Source: UA16 sp002292325
GTDB lineage: Bacteria > Bacteroidota > Bacteroidia > Flavobacteriales_D > Sanyastnellaceae
Length of the DNA stretch: 64,000 bases
Direction: 5' to 3'
Assembly: GCA_943788645.1 (NCBI GenBank)
Contig: CALSRC010000003.1
Coordinates: forward strand, 1-64,000
Shown here piece by piece: positions 29,158 through 38,037 of this stretch (its first letter is position 1; each line of letters begins with the position of its first letter). A program made the translations under genes and the position numbers. The notes under the pieces were generated by a model. The model made no database searches. It was not told the origin of the DNA and saw nothing but the letters and a program-made list of their open reading frames with translations.

Positions 29158-29288
29158 CCGAGCAAGGCCTCCTTCGTTAGATCAGGTTGGTGAAGTTCTC
29201 AACGCACTGCTGTGCCTTTTTCTGCAGTCTTTTTTCACAAAAAATTTCATGGACTTAATCAGGCGATGACGGCAGGATAGAATCAGGC

Positions 29289-29834
29289 TTATTCCCCGTC
29301 ACCGGCCATGGGTGCTCCAGAAGGAACGTCAGCGATCATGACACCTGCGGCTTCAAACGCCAATTCGAATACAGGTTCTGTGACGGCTTGGATTTCTGCT
29401 TGAGTTGCTCCTGCATCTTCGAGCAAATGCATCTGCATTTCCACAGAAACGGTGTCATAGTATGCTTCTCCTGAGAAGTAGGCCGTTTTGCCTTGCAGGC
29501 TGTCTTTGGGAACGAAAAATGCGTGATCTTTCATGAAGACCATAACGGTATCATTGTATGGTCCCTTCACACTCATCCAGCATCCCATGGTCATGCAACT
29601 TTGGACGATTTCTGCTTCAAAAAGGCCCTCCGCAGTTCCTGTTTGTTCGAGATTGCTTGCCACAGATTCCATGGGAGTTGGGCTGGTGTATTCACGAATG
29701 GAATCTCCGTAATAGGACCATTTCGCGGACTCTGACTGGGCAGATTCTGCTTCAGATGTTTTGGAATTGGATTGGCAGGCGGCCAAAGCCAAAAGCGAGA
29801 AAAGGCAAGTGCAGAGGATTGTGGTGTGCTTCAT
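29289..29834 (-). CDS. DUF4920 lipoprotein
   Basis: 181 residues. A lipoprotein signal peptide ends LLALAACQS with the lipobox Cys at about residue 20, so it is predicted to be a membrane lipoprotein. The region ESVASNLEQTGTAEGLFEAEIVQSCMTMGCWMSVKG matches the DUF4920 core with its paired cysteines (CMTMGCW), and AYFSGEAYYDTVSVE is the second conserved block. A metal- or redox-related role has been guessed for such CxxxGC motifs but is not shown. It lies alone between the TPR and PorE-like operons. Confidence 0.8.
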   Translation of the reverse strand: MKHTTILCTCLFSLLALAACQSNSKTSEAESAQSESAKWSYYGDSIREYTSPTPMESVASNLEQTGTAEGLFEAEIVQSCMTMGCWMSVKGPYNDTVMVFMKDHAFFVPKDSLQGKTAYFSGEAYYDTVSVEMQMHLLEDAGATQAEIQAVTEPVFELAFEAAGVMIADVPSGAPMAGDGE

Positions 29835-29878
29835 GAGGTAAATTTCGATGTTCAGTGACAGAATCAGAAGGTGGTTGT

Positions 29879-31930
29879 TTATTTTTTTAATCGAATCTCG
29901 AATTCGGTTCTTCGATTCTTTGCGCGTCCTTCGGCAGAATCATTCGATGCGATGGGGGCAGATTGTCCCATGCCTTCAAAAGACACTTGGGTTTCCGCGA
30001 CACCAAAACCGATGAGTGATTGAGCGACTTTTTCGGCACGTTCTTCGGAGAGTTGCTGATTCTCTTCTGGAACACCACGGTCATCTGTGTGCCCTATAAT
30101 TCGAACGCCAATCGCCTTGTTTCTCAAGAGATAAGCGGCAAAAATCTCGAGCATTAACTCACTCGTGCGATTGATGTTAGAAGAATTTGTTCCGAATTGG
30201 ATGTCACCGATTTCAAACGGTTCTCCATTTTTGGATGGTGCGAGCTCAATGTCAGCAGAAACCCGTTCTTTCTGAGTTGCGTTGGCTTCGTGATCATATA
30301 GAACCTGTGTCTCAAAAGCAATGCCATCTGCTTCCGCTACGAGCAATACATCTTCATCGGCACCCGCTTTGACTACAGAGGCGAAATGTCCATCGCGTCC
30401 ATCGAATGCAATTTCTTGGACTTCTTTCGATTGAGCATATTGCAAATAGAGCCGAGCCCCTTCAGGAACTTGCTGATTGGAGTCCTCTAGCGAACCTTGA
30501 ACGATGAAGACATTCTCTGGTTTAAATTCGGGGGGAACTTGGAAACGAATGATGTCCATGGCTTGGGTTCCATCCCGGCGTCCAGCGAAAAATGCCTCTC
30601 CTCCATTGGTGCTTACAATTAAGCCATGCTCATCACCAGAGGTATTGAGTGGAGTTCCAAAATTCACGGCAGGTCCCCATGTTCCATTTTCATCTCTTCG
30701 ACTCATCCAAATGTCATACCCTCCGCCGCCTGGAGTTCGGTCACTTGCGAAATACAAAGAAGTTCCGTCAGGATGTAAAAATGGTGCTTTGTCATTGGAA
30801 TCAGAATTGATTGGCTCAGCAAGAGGCGAAGGGGCGGTCCAATTTCCTGAATCATCTCGGATGGATCGCCAGATGTCCATGGTAGGATTTCCGTTTGGAT
30901 CCTTGCGGCTGTTGGCGTTGACCCCAGCAAAATAGAGCTCTTTCCCATCGGCACTGAGCGCTGGTTGGGCTTCCCAGCCGTCTGGTGTATTGATGGCCTC
31001 AATTGGGACAAGCGGATCCCAATCGTAAAAGAATGCGCCATTGTCGTCTCGGTCGACGATTTCGTATGAAGAAAAAAACACATCAATGTTATCCGAATTC
31101 TGGGCGTTCGGATTGGCCGCCGCAATGTACATTTCTCGATTGTCGACAGATATGCTCGCTCCTCCATATCGAGTTCCGGTGTTGAATGGGCTCTCCAGTG
31201 CAACTCCCTGATCAAAGTCTTCATCGAGGTCACGTCTGGCAACGTGAAAAACTTCGGACTCCGTTGAAATCACATCTCCTTTGGCTTTGTAACGCATCCG
31301 ACGCGTGAAAAAGAGCATCGAACCATCCGGAGAAAGTGCAGGAAGGAATTCATCGGTCGTTGTACTGACGGGCTGAACCGGTTCGGGAGTATACTGGCCT
31401 TCATTTTGATAGAAATCCATGTAGAAAGAAATCATGGGCATGACCTCTTGCACCTCCGTTAATTGTTTTTTTCGCCGCTTGCCGATTGCTTCCTCTGATG
31501 CAGCGGGAAATTCAATGTATTCAGTGAAATACGCGAGCGCATCCGCATATTCTCGGTCTGCATAGGCGATGGCGCCCAACATGTACCATGCATCCGCCCG
31601 ATAAAATGGGCATTGGTCAACCAACGTTTCCAAAGGTTGTCTGGCCGGATAAAAACTTCCGCGTGATCGTTTAATGCCATTGAACTCAAGCTTGCCCCAT
31701 TCGAAGAGGCAGGCCATGCAGGTTTCATCGCGTTCAAAAGCTTCCTCAAAGAAAGCAACCCGTTCGGCGCGTTCATATTTAGAGCCGTTTTGGCCTTTCT
31801 CGATCAATTTGAGGATCTTTCCCTCGGGAACATGCTCACATTCTAATTCTTCATCATCCCATTGAGCGAGGGAGGAGGTGATGCCCAAAAGGGGAAACAA
31901 TGCGAAACAGACCAGGCGGTTCATGTGCAA
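29879..31930 (-). CDS. PorE-like TPR / PD40-propeller / OmpA protein
   Basis: 683 residues with a signal peptide (CFALFPLLGITSSLAQ) and no lipobox. The N-terminal part has TPR-like helices (residues 25-160), the middle is a PD40/WD40-like beta-propeller (repeats such as LSPDGSMLFFTRRMRYKAKG, LSADGKELYFAGVN, LHPDGTSLYFASDRTPGGGG), a short carboxypeptidase-regulatory-like stretch follows (FIVQGSLEDSNQQVPEGARL), and the C-terminus is an OmpA peptidoglycan-binding domain (IIGHTDDRGVPEENQQLSEERA). This is the architecture of PorE, a T9SS peptidoglycan-linked component, but many Bacteroidota paralogues share it. It follows the symporter gene by 8 nt. Confidence 0.75.
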   Translation of the reverse strand: MHMNRLVCFALFPLLGITSSLAQWDDEELECEHVPEGKILKLIEKGQNGSKYERAERVAFFEEAFERDETCMACLFEWGKLEFNGIKRSRGSFYPARQPLETLVDQCPFYRADAWYMLGAIAYADREYADALAYFTEYIEFPAASEEAIGKRRKKQLTEVQEVMPMISFYMDFYQNEGQYTPEPVQPVSTTTDEFLPALSPDGSMLFFTRRMRYKAKGDVISTESEVFHVARRDLDEDFDQGVALESPFNTGTRYGGASISVDNREMYIAAANPNAQNSDNIDVFFSSYEIVDRDDNGAFFYDWDPLVPIEAINTPDGWEAQPALSADGKELYFAGVNANSRKDPNGNPTMDIWRSIRDDSGNWTAPSPLAEPINSDSNDKAPFLHPDGTSLYFASDRTPGGGGYDIWMSRRDENGTWGPAVNFGTPLNTSGDEHGLIVSTNGGEAFFAGRRDGTQAMDIIRFQVPPEFKPENVFIVQGSLEDSNQQVPEGARLYLQYAQSKEVQEIAFDGRDGHFASVVKAGADEDVLLVAEADGIAFETQVLYDHEANATQKERVSADIELAPSKNGEPFEIGDIQFGTNSSNINRTSELMLEIFAAYLLRNKAIGVRIIGHTDDRGVPEENQQLSEERAEKVAQSLIGFGVAETQVSFEGMGQSAPIASNDSAEGRAKNRRTEFEIRLKK

Positions 31931-31938
31931 TGATGATC

Positions 31939-33342
31939 TTAATCAGTAGGCGGTGAAAGTTCGCCTTCGGATGCAGCAATGATGGAGGATACTGCGCCAT
32001 CTCCTGTTACATTGACGACGGTTCGGCACATATCCAAAATGCGGTCAATGGGGAAGATGAGCGCAATCCAAGCGGGATTGAGCCCCACACTCTCCAATAC
32101 GATAATCATCAAAACCAACCCCGCTGATGGCACTGCAGCGGCGCCAATTGACGCCAGTGTTGCTGTCAAAACAATCACCGCTTGCTGTGTCCATTCCAAA
32201 TCAACCATGTGAAATTGGGCAAGGGCCACGACCGCAATCGCCTGGTACATGCTCGTTCCGTCCATGTTCACGGTCGCACCGATGGGCAGCACGAACGACG
32301 AAGTGCGGTTGCTGACTCCAAGTCGATCATGCACACATTGCATGGTAACGGGCAGGGTGGCCACCGAACTGGATGTTGAAAAAGCGGTCAGCTGGGCGTC
32401 GCGCATCCCATTTTGAAACCGCTTCCAAGTGAGCTTTTTAATCGATAATGCGACGAGGGAAGGATAAAAGATGAAGACCATAAAACTCAATCCCAGGACC
32501 ACCACGAGACCATAGCGCAGTAAAAAACTGAGCAGTTGTTTGAGCATTTCAGGTTCGGAACCCGCCGCTTTAACGATCTGTCCCGCCATGAGTGCAAAAA
32601 CAAAAAACGGCATGGCCTTCATGACCACCCAGACCATTTGAATGAACACTTCATTCAGCGAATCTATGGCCCGGGTGAGCGGTCGCTTTTTATCGTCAGG
32701 CAAACCCACAACCACGACTCCAAAGAAGATGGCGAAGAAGATGATTTGCAACATACTCATGTCGACCAAAGAACCGAATATGTTCTTTGGGACAACATCG
32801 ACCAGAGGCTGCAGCGGTCCTGACTTTTTCGTCGTAGAAGCCTTGTTTAATTTGTCCGTCACCCACTCACTGGATGCGGCTTCCTCCTGGGCAATGAATT
32901 CTACCAAATCAGCTTTGGCGGGATCGTCCACCATGCGCATGTCATCCAGCGCTTGAATTCCATTCGCGTCGCGCCAAAGTTCATACCGGATCCGGTTTGC
33001 TTCGAGTAATGCTGGGTCGGCTCCTGCTCCCGGTTTAAAGATGTTCACCAAGACCAAACCAATGACAACTGCCACCATGGTCGTGAGCACGTAGGTTACG
33101 AGCGTTTTGACGCCCATTCGACCCAGCTTTTGGATGTTACCCAAGCTGGTGACTCCGCTGATGATGCTAAACAAGACGAGCGGCACAGCGATCAATTTCA
33201 ATAGATTGATGAAAATGTCGCCGAATGGCTGGATATAAGCCAAAGTGAAATCATTCCATCCCAGTGTTACGCTTAACCAAGCGTATGCCACTCCGAGAAG
33301 CAAGCCAATAATGACCTGCCAGTGTAATGCCAATCCCTTCAT
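31939..33342 (-). CDS. Dicarboxylate/amino acid:cation symporter (SLC1/DAACS family)
   Basis: 467-residue inner-membrane transporter. Helical hairpin 1 carries SSSVATLPVTMQC near residue 330, TM7 has the Na+-binding NMDGTSMY motif (GATVNMDGT) near residue 360, and hairpin 2 has AAAVPSAGLVLM; these define the GltP/DctA family. A loop insert at about residues 115-175 (GADPALLEANRIRYELWRDA onward) is longer than in E. coli GltP but common in Bacteroidota. Likely substrates are glutamate, aspartate or C4-dicarboxylates. A TAAATTAG box lies exactly 12 nt before the ATG. The OmpA gene follows after 8 nt and is probably co-transcribed. Confidence 0.9.
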   Translation of the reverse strand: MKGLALHWQVIIGLLLGVAYAWLSVTLGWNDFTLAYIQPFGDIFINLLKLIAVPLVLFSIISGVTSLGNIQKLGRMGVKTLVTYVLTTMVAVVIGLVLVNIFKPGAGADPALLEANRIRYELWRDANGIQALDDMRMVDDPAKADLVEFIAQEEAASSEWVTDKLNKASTTKKSGPLQPLVDVVPKNIFGSLVDMSMLQIIFFAIFFGVVVVGLPDDKKRPLTRAIDSLNEVFIQMVWVVMKAMPFFVFALMAGQIVKAAGSEPEMLKQLLSFLLRYGLVVVLGLSFMVFIFYPSLVALSIKKLTWKRFQNGMRDAQLTAFSTSSSVATLPVTMQCVHDRLGVSNRTSSFVLPIGATVNMDGTSMYQAIAVVALAQFHMVDLEWTQQAVIVLTATLASIGAAAVPSAGLVLMIIVLESVGLNPAWIALIFPIDRILDMCRTVVNVTGDGAVSSIIAASEGELSPPTD

Positions 33343-33346
33343 GGGT

Positions 33347-33354
33347 CTAATTTA
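33347..33354 (-). promoter_or_regulatory. Promoter box TAAATTAG 12 nt before the symporter start
   Basis: TAAATTAG reads 33354 to 33347 on the minus strand with its first base exactly 12 nt before the ATG at 33342. It sits between the aroC stop and the symporter start. Confidence 0.4.
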
Positions 33355-33384
33355 CGGACTGACCGGGCACCTCCCGTCCAGATT

Positions 33385-34467
33385 TCAGAGCTGTGACGTG
33401 CGGTTTATCAACCAATGGTCGGCCAATACTAACAACGCCATGGCTTCCACAAGTGGCACCGCCCGAGGCAAAACACACGGGTCGTGCCGGCCTACGCCGT
33501 CAATGATGACCTCTTCTCCTTTGTCATTTATGGAATGTTGAGGTTGAATCAACGTTGAAACGGGTTTGAACCCCATGCGCAGTATGAGGTTTTCACCATT
33601 CGTGATGCCTCCTTGAATGCCTCCGCTGTGATTGGACGTTGTGCGTGGCGTTCCATGTTCGTCGGCCATCCAAGGATCGTTGTGTGCTGAACCCCGCATA
33701 AATGTTCCTGCAATGCCAGAGCCAATTTCCATGCTCTTGACCGCTGGCAAGCTCCACATCGCCTGTGCCAAAGCTGCTTGAAACTTATTGAATACCGGAT
33801 TTCCTAGTGCTTGTGGCATGCCTTGGCAGACGAGAACGATGGATCCCCCTACGGTATCCCCCGATTGCCTTGCCATTGCGATCCGTTCTTCCATAGCGGC
33901 GGCTGTCGAAGGATGCGGGCATCGGGTGGGATGAGCATCTACTTCGCCGGGTGGAAAGAACGCAGGTTCAAATGGAACCACGAGGTCTTGAACACGCTCG
34001 ACGTACGCACTGCACTCCAGTCCTGTTGCCTGAAGTAATTGACGTGCTATAGCGCCTCCGACCACACGGCACGCGGTCTCTCTCGCGGAGGACCGTCCAC
34101 CTCCGCGGTGATCGCGGATGCCGTATTTCTTGGTGTAAGTGAAATCAGCGTGGGATGGGCGAAATGCATCGGAGAGGTGGTCGTAATCTTGGGGCCGGTG
34201 ATCCGCATTTGGAATGGTGAAGCCGATAGGCGCACCTGTGGTACGTCCTTCGAAAAGACCGCTCAACCATTCGACAGTATCCGATTCTTTGCGCTGGGTT
34301 GTCAGCGTTGATTGTCCAGGTCGTCGTCGGTCCAATTCGCGTTGTATGGCCTCTAAGTCCAATTCGAGTCCTGCGGGGCATCCATCAATTACGCCGCCAA
34401 TGGCCTTTCCATGGGATTCGCCAAAGGTGGTCAAACTGAACAAGGTGCCAAAGGTGTTTCCTGCCAT
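33385..34467 (-). CDS. aroC: Chorismate synthase
   Basis: FMN-dependent last enzyme of the shikimate pathway, making chorismate from EPSP; 360 residues, cytoplasmic. The start MAGNTFGTLFSLTTFGESHGKAIGGVIDGCPAG, then RRRPGQSTLTTQRKESD, RDHRGGGRSSARETA and the C-terminal GGIQGGITNGE are the family signatures. It is divergent from hutI, with only 45 bp between start codons, and has a perfect TAAATTTG box 12 nt before the ATG. Confidence 0.97.
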   Translation of the reverse strand: MAGNTFGTLFSLTTFGESHGKAIGGVIDGCPAGLELDLEAIQRELDRRRPGQSTLTTQRKESDTVEWLSGLFEGRTTGAPIGFTIPNADHRPQDYDHLSDAFRPSHADFTYTKKYGIRDHRGGGRSSARETACRVVGGAIARQLLQATGLECSAYVERVQDLVVPFEPAFFPPGEVDAHPTRCPHPSTAAAMEERIAMARQSGDTVGGSIVLVCQGMPQALGNPVFNKFQAALAQAMWSLPAVKSMEIGSGIAGTFMRGSAHNDPWMADEHGTPRTTSNHSGGIQGGITNGENLILRMGFKPVSTLIQPQHSINDKGEEVIIDGVGRHDPCVLPRAVPLVEAMALLVLADHWLINRTSQL

Positions 34468-34471
34468 GGTT

Positions 34472-34479
34472 CAAATTTA
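34472..34479 (-). promoter_or_regulatory. Promoter box TAAATTTG 12 nt before aroC start
   Basis: A perfect TAnnTTTG match reading 34479 to 34472 on the minus strand, first base exactly 12 nt before the ATG at 34467. It is nearly back to back with the hutI box (34501-34508). Confidence 0.55.
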
Positions 34480-34500
34480 CGCAAGCGACCAGGGGTTTGC

Positions 34501-34508
34501 TACCTTGC
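34501..34508 (+). promoter_or_regulatory. Promoter box TACCTTGC 12 nt before hutI start
   Basis: TACCTTGC at 34501-34508, first base 12 nt before the ATG at 34513. The same 8-mer, at the same distance, precedes the sirtuin and DUF4199 genes. Confidence 0.45.
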
Positions 34509-34512
34509 AGGC

Positions 34513-35763
34513 ATGCGAATGCTATGGAAGAACATCAAAGGGCTTGTTGGAGCATATGATTCACCCCCAAGTCGACTCCGAGGAAGTGAAATGGCGGATT
34601 TCCCATTGTTGGAAAATGCTTGGTTGGCAATTGATTCGGGCAAAATCGCTGATTTTGGTCCAATGGAGACTTTTCCCGGTATCGTCGATTGGACGGGACT
34701 GGACGTCGTGGATTGCGAAGGACGGTATGTTTTGCCATCCTGGTGTGACAGCCACACCCATTTGGTCTTTGCAGCTCCTCGGTCGCATGAGTTCATGAGC
34801 AGACTGGAGGGCAAGACCTATCAACAGATAGCCGACGAAGGCGGGGGGATTTTGAATTCTGCAAGGGCTTTGCAATTGATGCCCGAGGACCAACTTTTCG
34901 AAGAGGCGTTGGTTCGGTTGCAGCACGCGATGCAAGCGGGTACGGGAGCGATTGAGATAAAAAGTGGCTACGGACTAGACGATGAGGCGGAATTGAAAAT
35001 GCTCCGGATAATTCAACGACTGAAGGAAGCCGTACCTATTCCCGTCCGCCGCACTTTTCTCGCATGCCATGCTGTTCCAGAGGGAAATTGGACTGCCACC
35101 ACTTGGACCCGCCATGTTGCAGAGCACCTATTGCCCCGAGTCCAAAAAGAAAAATTAGCGGATTATGTTGATGCCTTTTGTGAAAAAGGATATTTCGGTT
35201 TGGAGGAGGTGAGCACGCTTTTAGAAGCGGCATCAAAAGAGGGACTTGCAGCCAAAGTACATGTAAACCAATTCAATGCGTTTGGAGGAGTGAAATTGTG
35301 CACCAACTTGGATGCATTGACGGTGGACCATCTCGAAGTCTTGGAACCGGAGGACCTTGAGGCGCTGAAGTCAAGTTCCAACACCCGCACCATGGCATGC
35401 GCTTTGCCCGGTTGCTCGTACTTCTTGGGAATCCCATACACTCCCGTTCGTGAGTTGATCAAGGCAGATGTAGCGGTGGCGCTAGCAACCGACTTTAACC
35501 CAGGCTCTGCACCATCGAGTAACATGGAGCGTATCGTTCAGTTGGCCATCCTCAAAATGAAGATGCTTCCACTTGAAGCCATCGCTGCGGCAACCCTCAA
35601 TGGAGCTGCGGCGATGGAGGTATCCGATCAGGCGGGCGTAATTGCTCCGGGCAGGGCCGCAAATGTTTTGGTTACAAAACCCATGCAGGGGCTGGAGGGA
35701 TTTGGCTATGACTTTGGAGAAAGTTCCGTGGAAAAGGTGTTCATTGATGGTGTGGAAGTCTAA
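34513..35763 (+). CDS. hutI: Imidazolonepropionase
   Basis: Third enzyme of histidine degradation, hydrolysing 4-imidazolone-5-propionate to N-formimidoyl-glutamate; metal-dependent amidohydrolase, about 416 residues. Metal ligands appear in CDSHTHLVFAA near residue 80, and the family block EGKTYQQIADEGGGILNSA follows; HVNQFNAFGGVKLC and ALATDFNPGSAPSSNM hold later ligands. I use the ATG at 34513 (MRMLWKNIKGL); longer versions run into the divergent aroC gene. ftcD follows after 50 nt, so the two are probably one unit. Confidence 0.95.
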   Translation: MRMLWKNIKGLVGAYDSPPSRLRGSEMADFPLLENAWLAIDSGKIADFGPMETFPGIVDWTGLDVVDCEGRYVLPSWCDSHTHLVFAAPRSHEFMSRLEGKTYQQIADEGGGILNSARALQLMPEDQLFEEALVRLQHAMQAGTGAIEIKSGYGLDDEAELKMLRIIQRLKEAVPIPVRRTFLACHAVPEGNWTATTWTRHVAEHLLPRVQKEKLADYVDAFCEKGYFGLEEVSTLLEAASKEGLAAKVHVNQFNAFGGVKLCTNLDALTVDHLEVLEPEDLEALKSSSNTRTMACALPGCSYFLGIPYTPVRELIKADVAVALATDFNPGSAPSSNMERIVQLAILKMKMLPLEAIAAATLNGAAAMEVSDQAGVIAPGRAANVLVTKPMQGLEGFGYDFGESSVEKVFIDGVEV

Positions 35764-35813
35764 CTTGATTCAACGCGTATGCGCGTATTTTCGGGTGGTA
35801 AAATTTGAAAACA

Positions 35814-37505
35814 ATGCAACGATTGGTTGAATGCGTGCCCAACATTTCAGAAGGGCGCAACAAATCCGTTATTGATGCGGTCGCTCGTGTAGTTGAGACG
35901 GTGGAAGGCGTCCGCTTATTGGACGTGGATCCAGGCAAGTCGACCAACCGGACGGTCATTACGTTTGTTGGACCTCCAGAGCACATCGGAGAGGCGGCGG
36001 TCCGGTTGATCAAAAAGGCATCGGAATTAATTGATATGCGGAAACACCGGGGAGAACATCCGCGGATGGGAGCAACCGATGTCTGTCCTTTTGTGCCGGT
36101 CAGTGGAGTGACCATGGAGGAATGTGTGGCCATTGCCCATGCGGTTGGAAACCGTGTTGGTGAGGAATTGGGAGTTCCTGGATATTTTTATGAGGCTGCA
36201 GCAACGGTGCCTGCCCGCTCAAACTTGGCCCACTGCAGAAAAGGACAATACGAGGGACTGGGCAAATTGGAAAGCGCAGAGGGCGCTCCGGACTTCGGGC
36301 CTGCTGTCTGGAACGAGCAGACACAGCGATCAGGAGCAACGGCCATTGGAGCGCGCGATTTTTTAATTGCCTACAACATCAATTTAAATACGACCAGTTC
36401 TCGCCGTGCGAACGCCATCGCCTTTGATATCCGTGAATCTGGAAGGGTGAAGCGTTCCGGCGGACCAGGAAGCGAAATAGCGAAGGACGCTCAAGGAGAT
36501 CCTGTTCGGATTCCAGGTTCGTTGAAAGCGGTCAAAGGCATCGGCTGGTACATAGAAGAATATGGAATAGCGCAACTTTCTTTGAATTTAACCAACATCC
36601 AGGTCACGCCAGTGCACATAGCTTTTGATGAGGCGTGCTCGAAAGCACGGGAACGTGGCATTCGGGTGACCGGCTCAGAATTGGTTGGTTTACTTCCACT
36701 GCGGGTGCTCACAGATGCGGCCGATTATTTTTTGAAAAAACAGCAACGGAGCTTGGGAATTCCGGATGTCGAGAAGGTCAAAATAGCTGTAAAATCCCTG
36801 GGCTTGGATGATTTAGCCCCCTTTGATGCCAATAAAAGAGTCATTGAATACGTGATCGCTGATTCTGGTCAAACCCCTTTGTTGGATTTAACTTTGGGCG
36901 CATTTGCTGAAGAAACAGCGTCAGAAAGTCCCGCACCTGGCGGAGGTTCAGTGGCTGCATATTCCGCTACGATGGGAGTAGCGCTCGCGACCATGGTAGC
37001 AAACTTATCTTCCCACAAACGAGGATGGGACAATCGATGGGAGGAATTTAGCATCGTTGCTGAAAATGGGATAAAGCTTCAACAGCAGTTGGCTTTATTG
37101 GTTGATGCCGATACAGCGGCATTCAATGCGATCATGGAGGCCTATGGAATGCCGAAGGCTACGGATGCTCAAAAGGCGGATCGGCACGCTGCAATACAAG
37201 CAGCCACCAAGAATGCGATTGAGATTCCCATGCAAGTGGCTCGATTGGCTTCCGAATCCATGGACATTGCGCGTCAAATGGCGATGAAAGGAAACCCGAA
37301 TTCCATTACCGATGCAGGCGTAGGAGCGATGGCGATTCGAACAGGAGTGAAAGGGGCAATCCTCAATGCTCGGGTGAATTTGCAGGATTTGAAAGATGAA
37401 AAGTTTGCATCTGAGGTGGAGAAGGAATGTGCCATGTTATCGTCGGCCATTGATGCTTCTGAAACTGAAATTCTAGAGCAAGTGGAGAAAGTACTCAAGG
37501 GATAA
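35814..37505 (+). CDS. ftcD: Bifunctional glutamate formimidoyltransferase / formimidoyl-THF cyclodeaminase
   Basis: Fused enzyme of about 563 residues that moves the formimidoyl group from formimidoyl-glutamate to tetrahydrofolate and then deaminates it to methenyl-THF. The N-terminal 330 residues (QRLVECVPNISEGRN, RKHRGEHPRMGATDVCPFVPV, GWYIEEYGIAQLSLNLTN) are formiminotransferase; from about residue 360 (PAPGGGSVAAYSATMGVALATMVANLS) lies the cyclodeaminase. This fused form is known from animals and several Bacteroidota. The start at ATG 35814 is preferred; a TTG at 35805 is also in frame. It completes the tail of the Hut pathway begun by hutI upstream. Confidence 0.93.
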   Translation: MQRLVECVPNISEGRNKSVIDAVARVVETVEGVRLLDVDPGKSTNRTVITFVGPPEHIGEAAVRLIKKASELIDMRKHRGEHPRMGATDVCPFVPVSGVTMEECVAIAHAVGNRVGEELGVPGYFYEAAATVPARSNLAHCRKGQYEGLGKLESAEGAPDFGPAVWNEQTQRSGATAIGARDFLIAYNINLNTTSSRRANAIAFDIRESGRVKRSGGPGSEIAKDAQGDPVRIPGSLKAVKGIGWYIEEYGIAQLSLNLTNIQVTPVHIAFDEACSKARERGIRVTGSELVGLLPLRVLTDAADYFLKKQQRSLGIPDVEKVKIAVKSLGLDDLAPFDANKRVIEYVIADSGQTPLLDLTLGAFAEETASESPAPGGGSVAAYSATMGVALATMVANLSSHKRGWDNRWEEFSIVAENGIKLQQQLALLVDADTAAFNAIMEAYGMPKATDAQKADRHAAIQAATKNAIEIPMQVARLASESMDIARQMAMKGNPNSITDAGVGAMAIRTGVKGAILNARVNLQDLKDEKFASEVEKECAMLSSAIDASETEILEQVEKVLKG

Positions 37506-37550
37506 AGCCGAAGTGGATCGCCCATCTGGATGAATCAAAATTTGTACAAT

Positions 37551-37585
37551 AAAAAAGGCCCGCAAAACTGCGGGCCTTTTTTTGG
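37551..37585. terminator. Bidirectional intrinsic terminator between ftcD and rplS
   Basis: Stem AAGGCCCGC / GCGGGCCTT with a five-base loop, flanked by an A run on the left and a T run on the right, so it can end transcripts from both the plus-strand ftcD and the minus-strand rplS. Confidence 0.9.
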
Positions 37586-37605
37586 CTTCGTGAGTGAAGT
37601 AAGTT

Positions 37606-38001
37606 TTATCGTGCAACGTTTCGGCGCTCCTTGATTCGAGCAGCCTTTCCAGTCAGTTCACGTAGGTAATAAATTCGCGCTCGACGCACTTTACCTCGTT
37701 TGTTGATTTCGATGCTGTCAATCAATGGTGAGCATACGGGAAATACCCGTTCGACACCAATCCCTGAGGCCATTTTGCGTACGGTAAATGTTTCGGTCGT
37801 TCCAATGCCGCGACGCTGGATGACTACCCCTTGGAATTTCTGCAATCGCTCCTTGCTTCCTTCAATAATTTTTATCGTCACCGAAATGGTATCCCCGGCT
37901 CGGAAATCCGGCCATTCTGGGGTTTCGACCAACTTGCTTGCAATATCCTTGATGCGGTCCCATAATCTTCGCTTTTTCGACTCCCGTGAATTGGGGTGCA
38001 A
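37606..38001 (-). CDS. rplS: Large-subunit ribosomal protein L19
   Basis: Protein at the 30S-50S interface. PEWPDFRAGDTISVTIKIIEGSKERLQKFQGVVIQRR, TFTVRKMASGIGVERVFPV and RARIYYLRELTGKAARIKERR are diagnostic. The open frame begins at a TTG (38001), giving 131 residues with an unusual N-terminus. An ATG at 37963, one frame off, is followed by GGACCGC; if one of the three Gs is surplus, the protein would start MDRIKDIASKLVE and reach the GDT motif at residue 25, exactly as in E. coli L19. The start is therefore uncertain. It follows trmD, the usual gene order. Confidence 0.93.
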   Translation of the reverse strand: MHPNSRESKKRRLWDRIKDIASKLVETPEWPDFRAGDTISVTIKIIEGSKERLQKFQGVVIQRRGIGTTETFTVRKMASGIGVERVFPVCSPLIDSIEINKRGKVRRARIYYLRELTGKAARIKERRNVAR

Positions 38002-38037
38002 TATTACAAATAATCCTGGTAGGTTCGGAAGACTTTA

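Noticed and set aside
29128..29288. Possible small RNA or terminator between the TPR and DUF4920 genes
   Set aside because: Weak inverted repeats around CGAAGG and T runs exist, but none forms a convincing stem with a T tail.
35786..35807. TATTTTCG and TAAAATTTG as a promoter of ftcD
   Set aside because: Spacing does not fit (28 and 15 nt) and ftcD most likely shares the hutI transcript; left unannotated.
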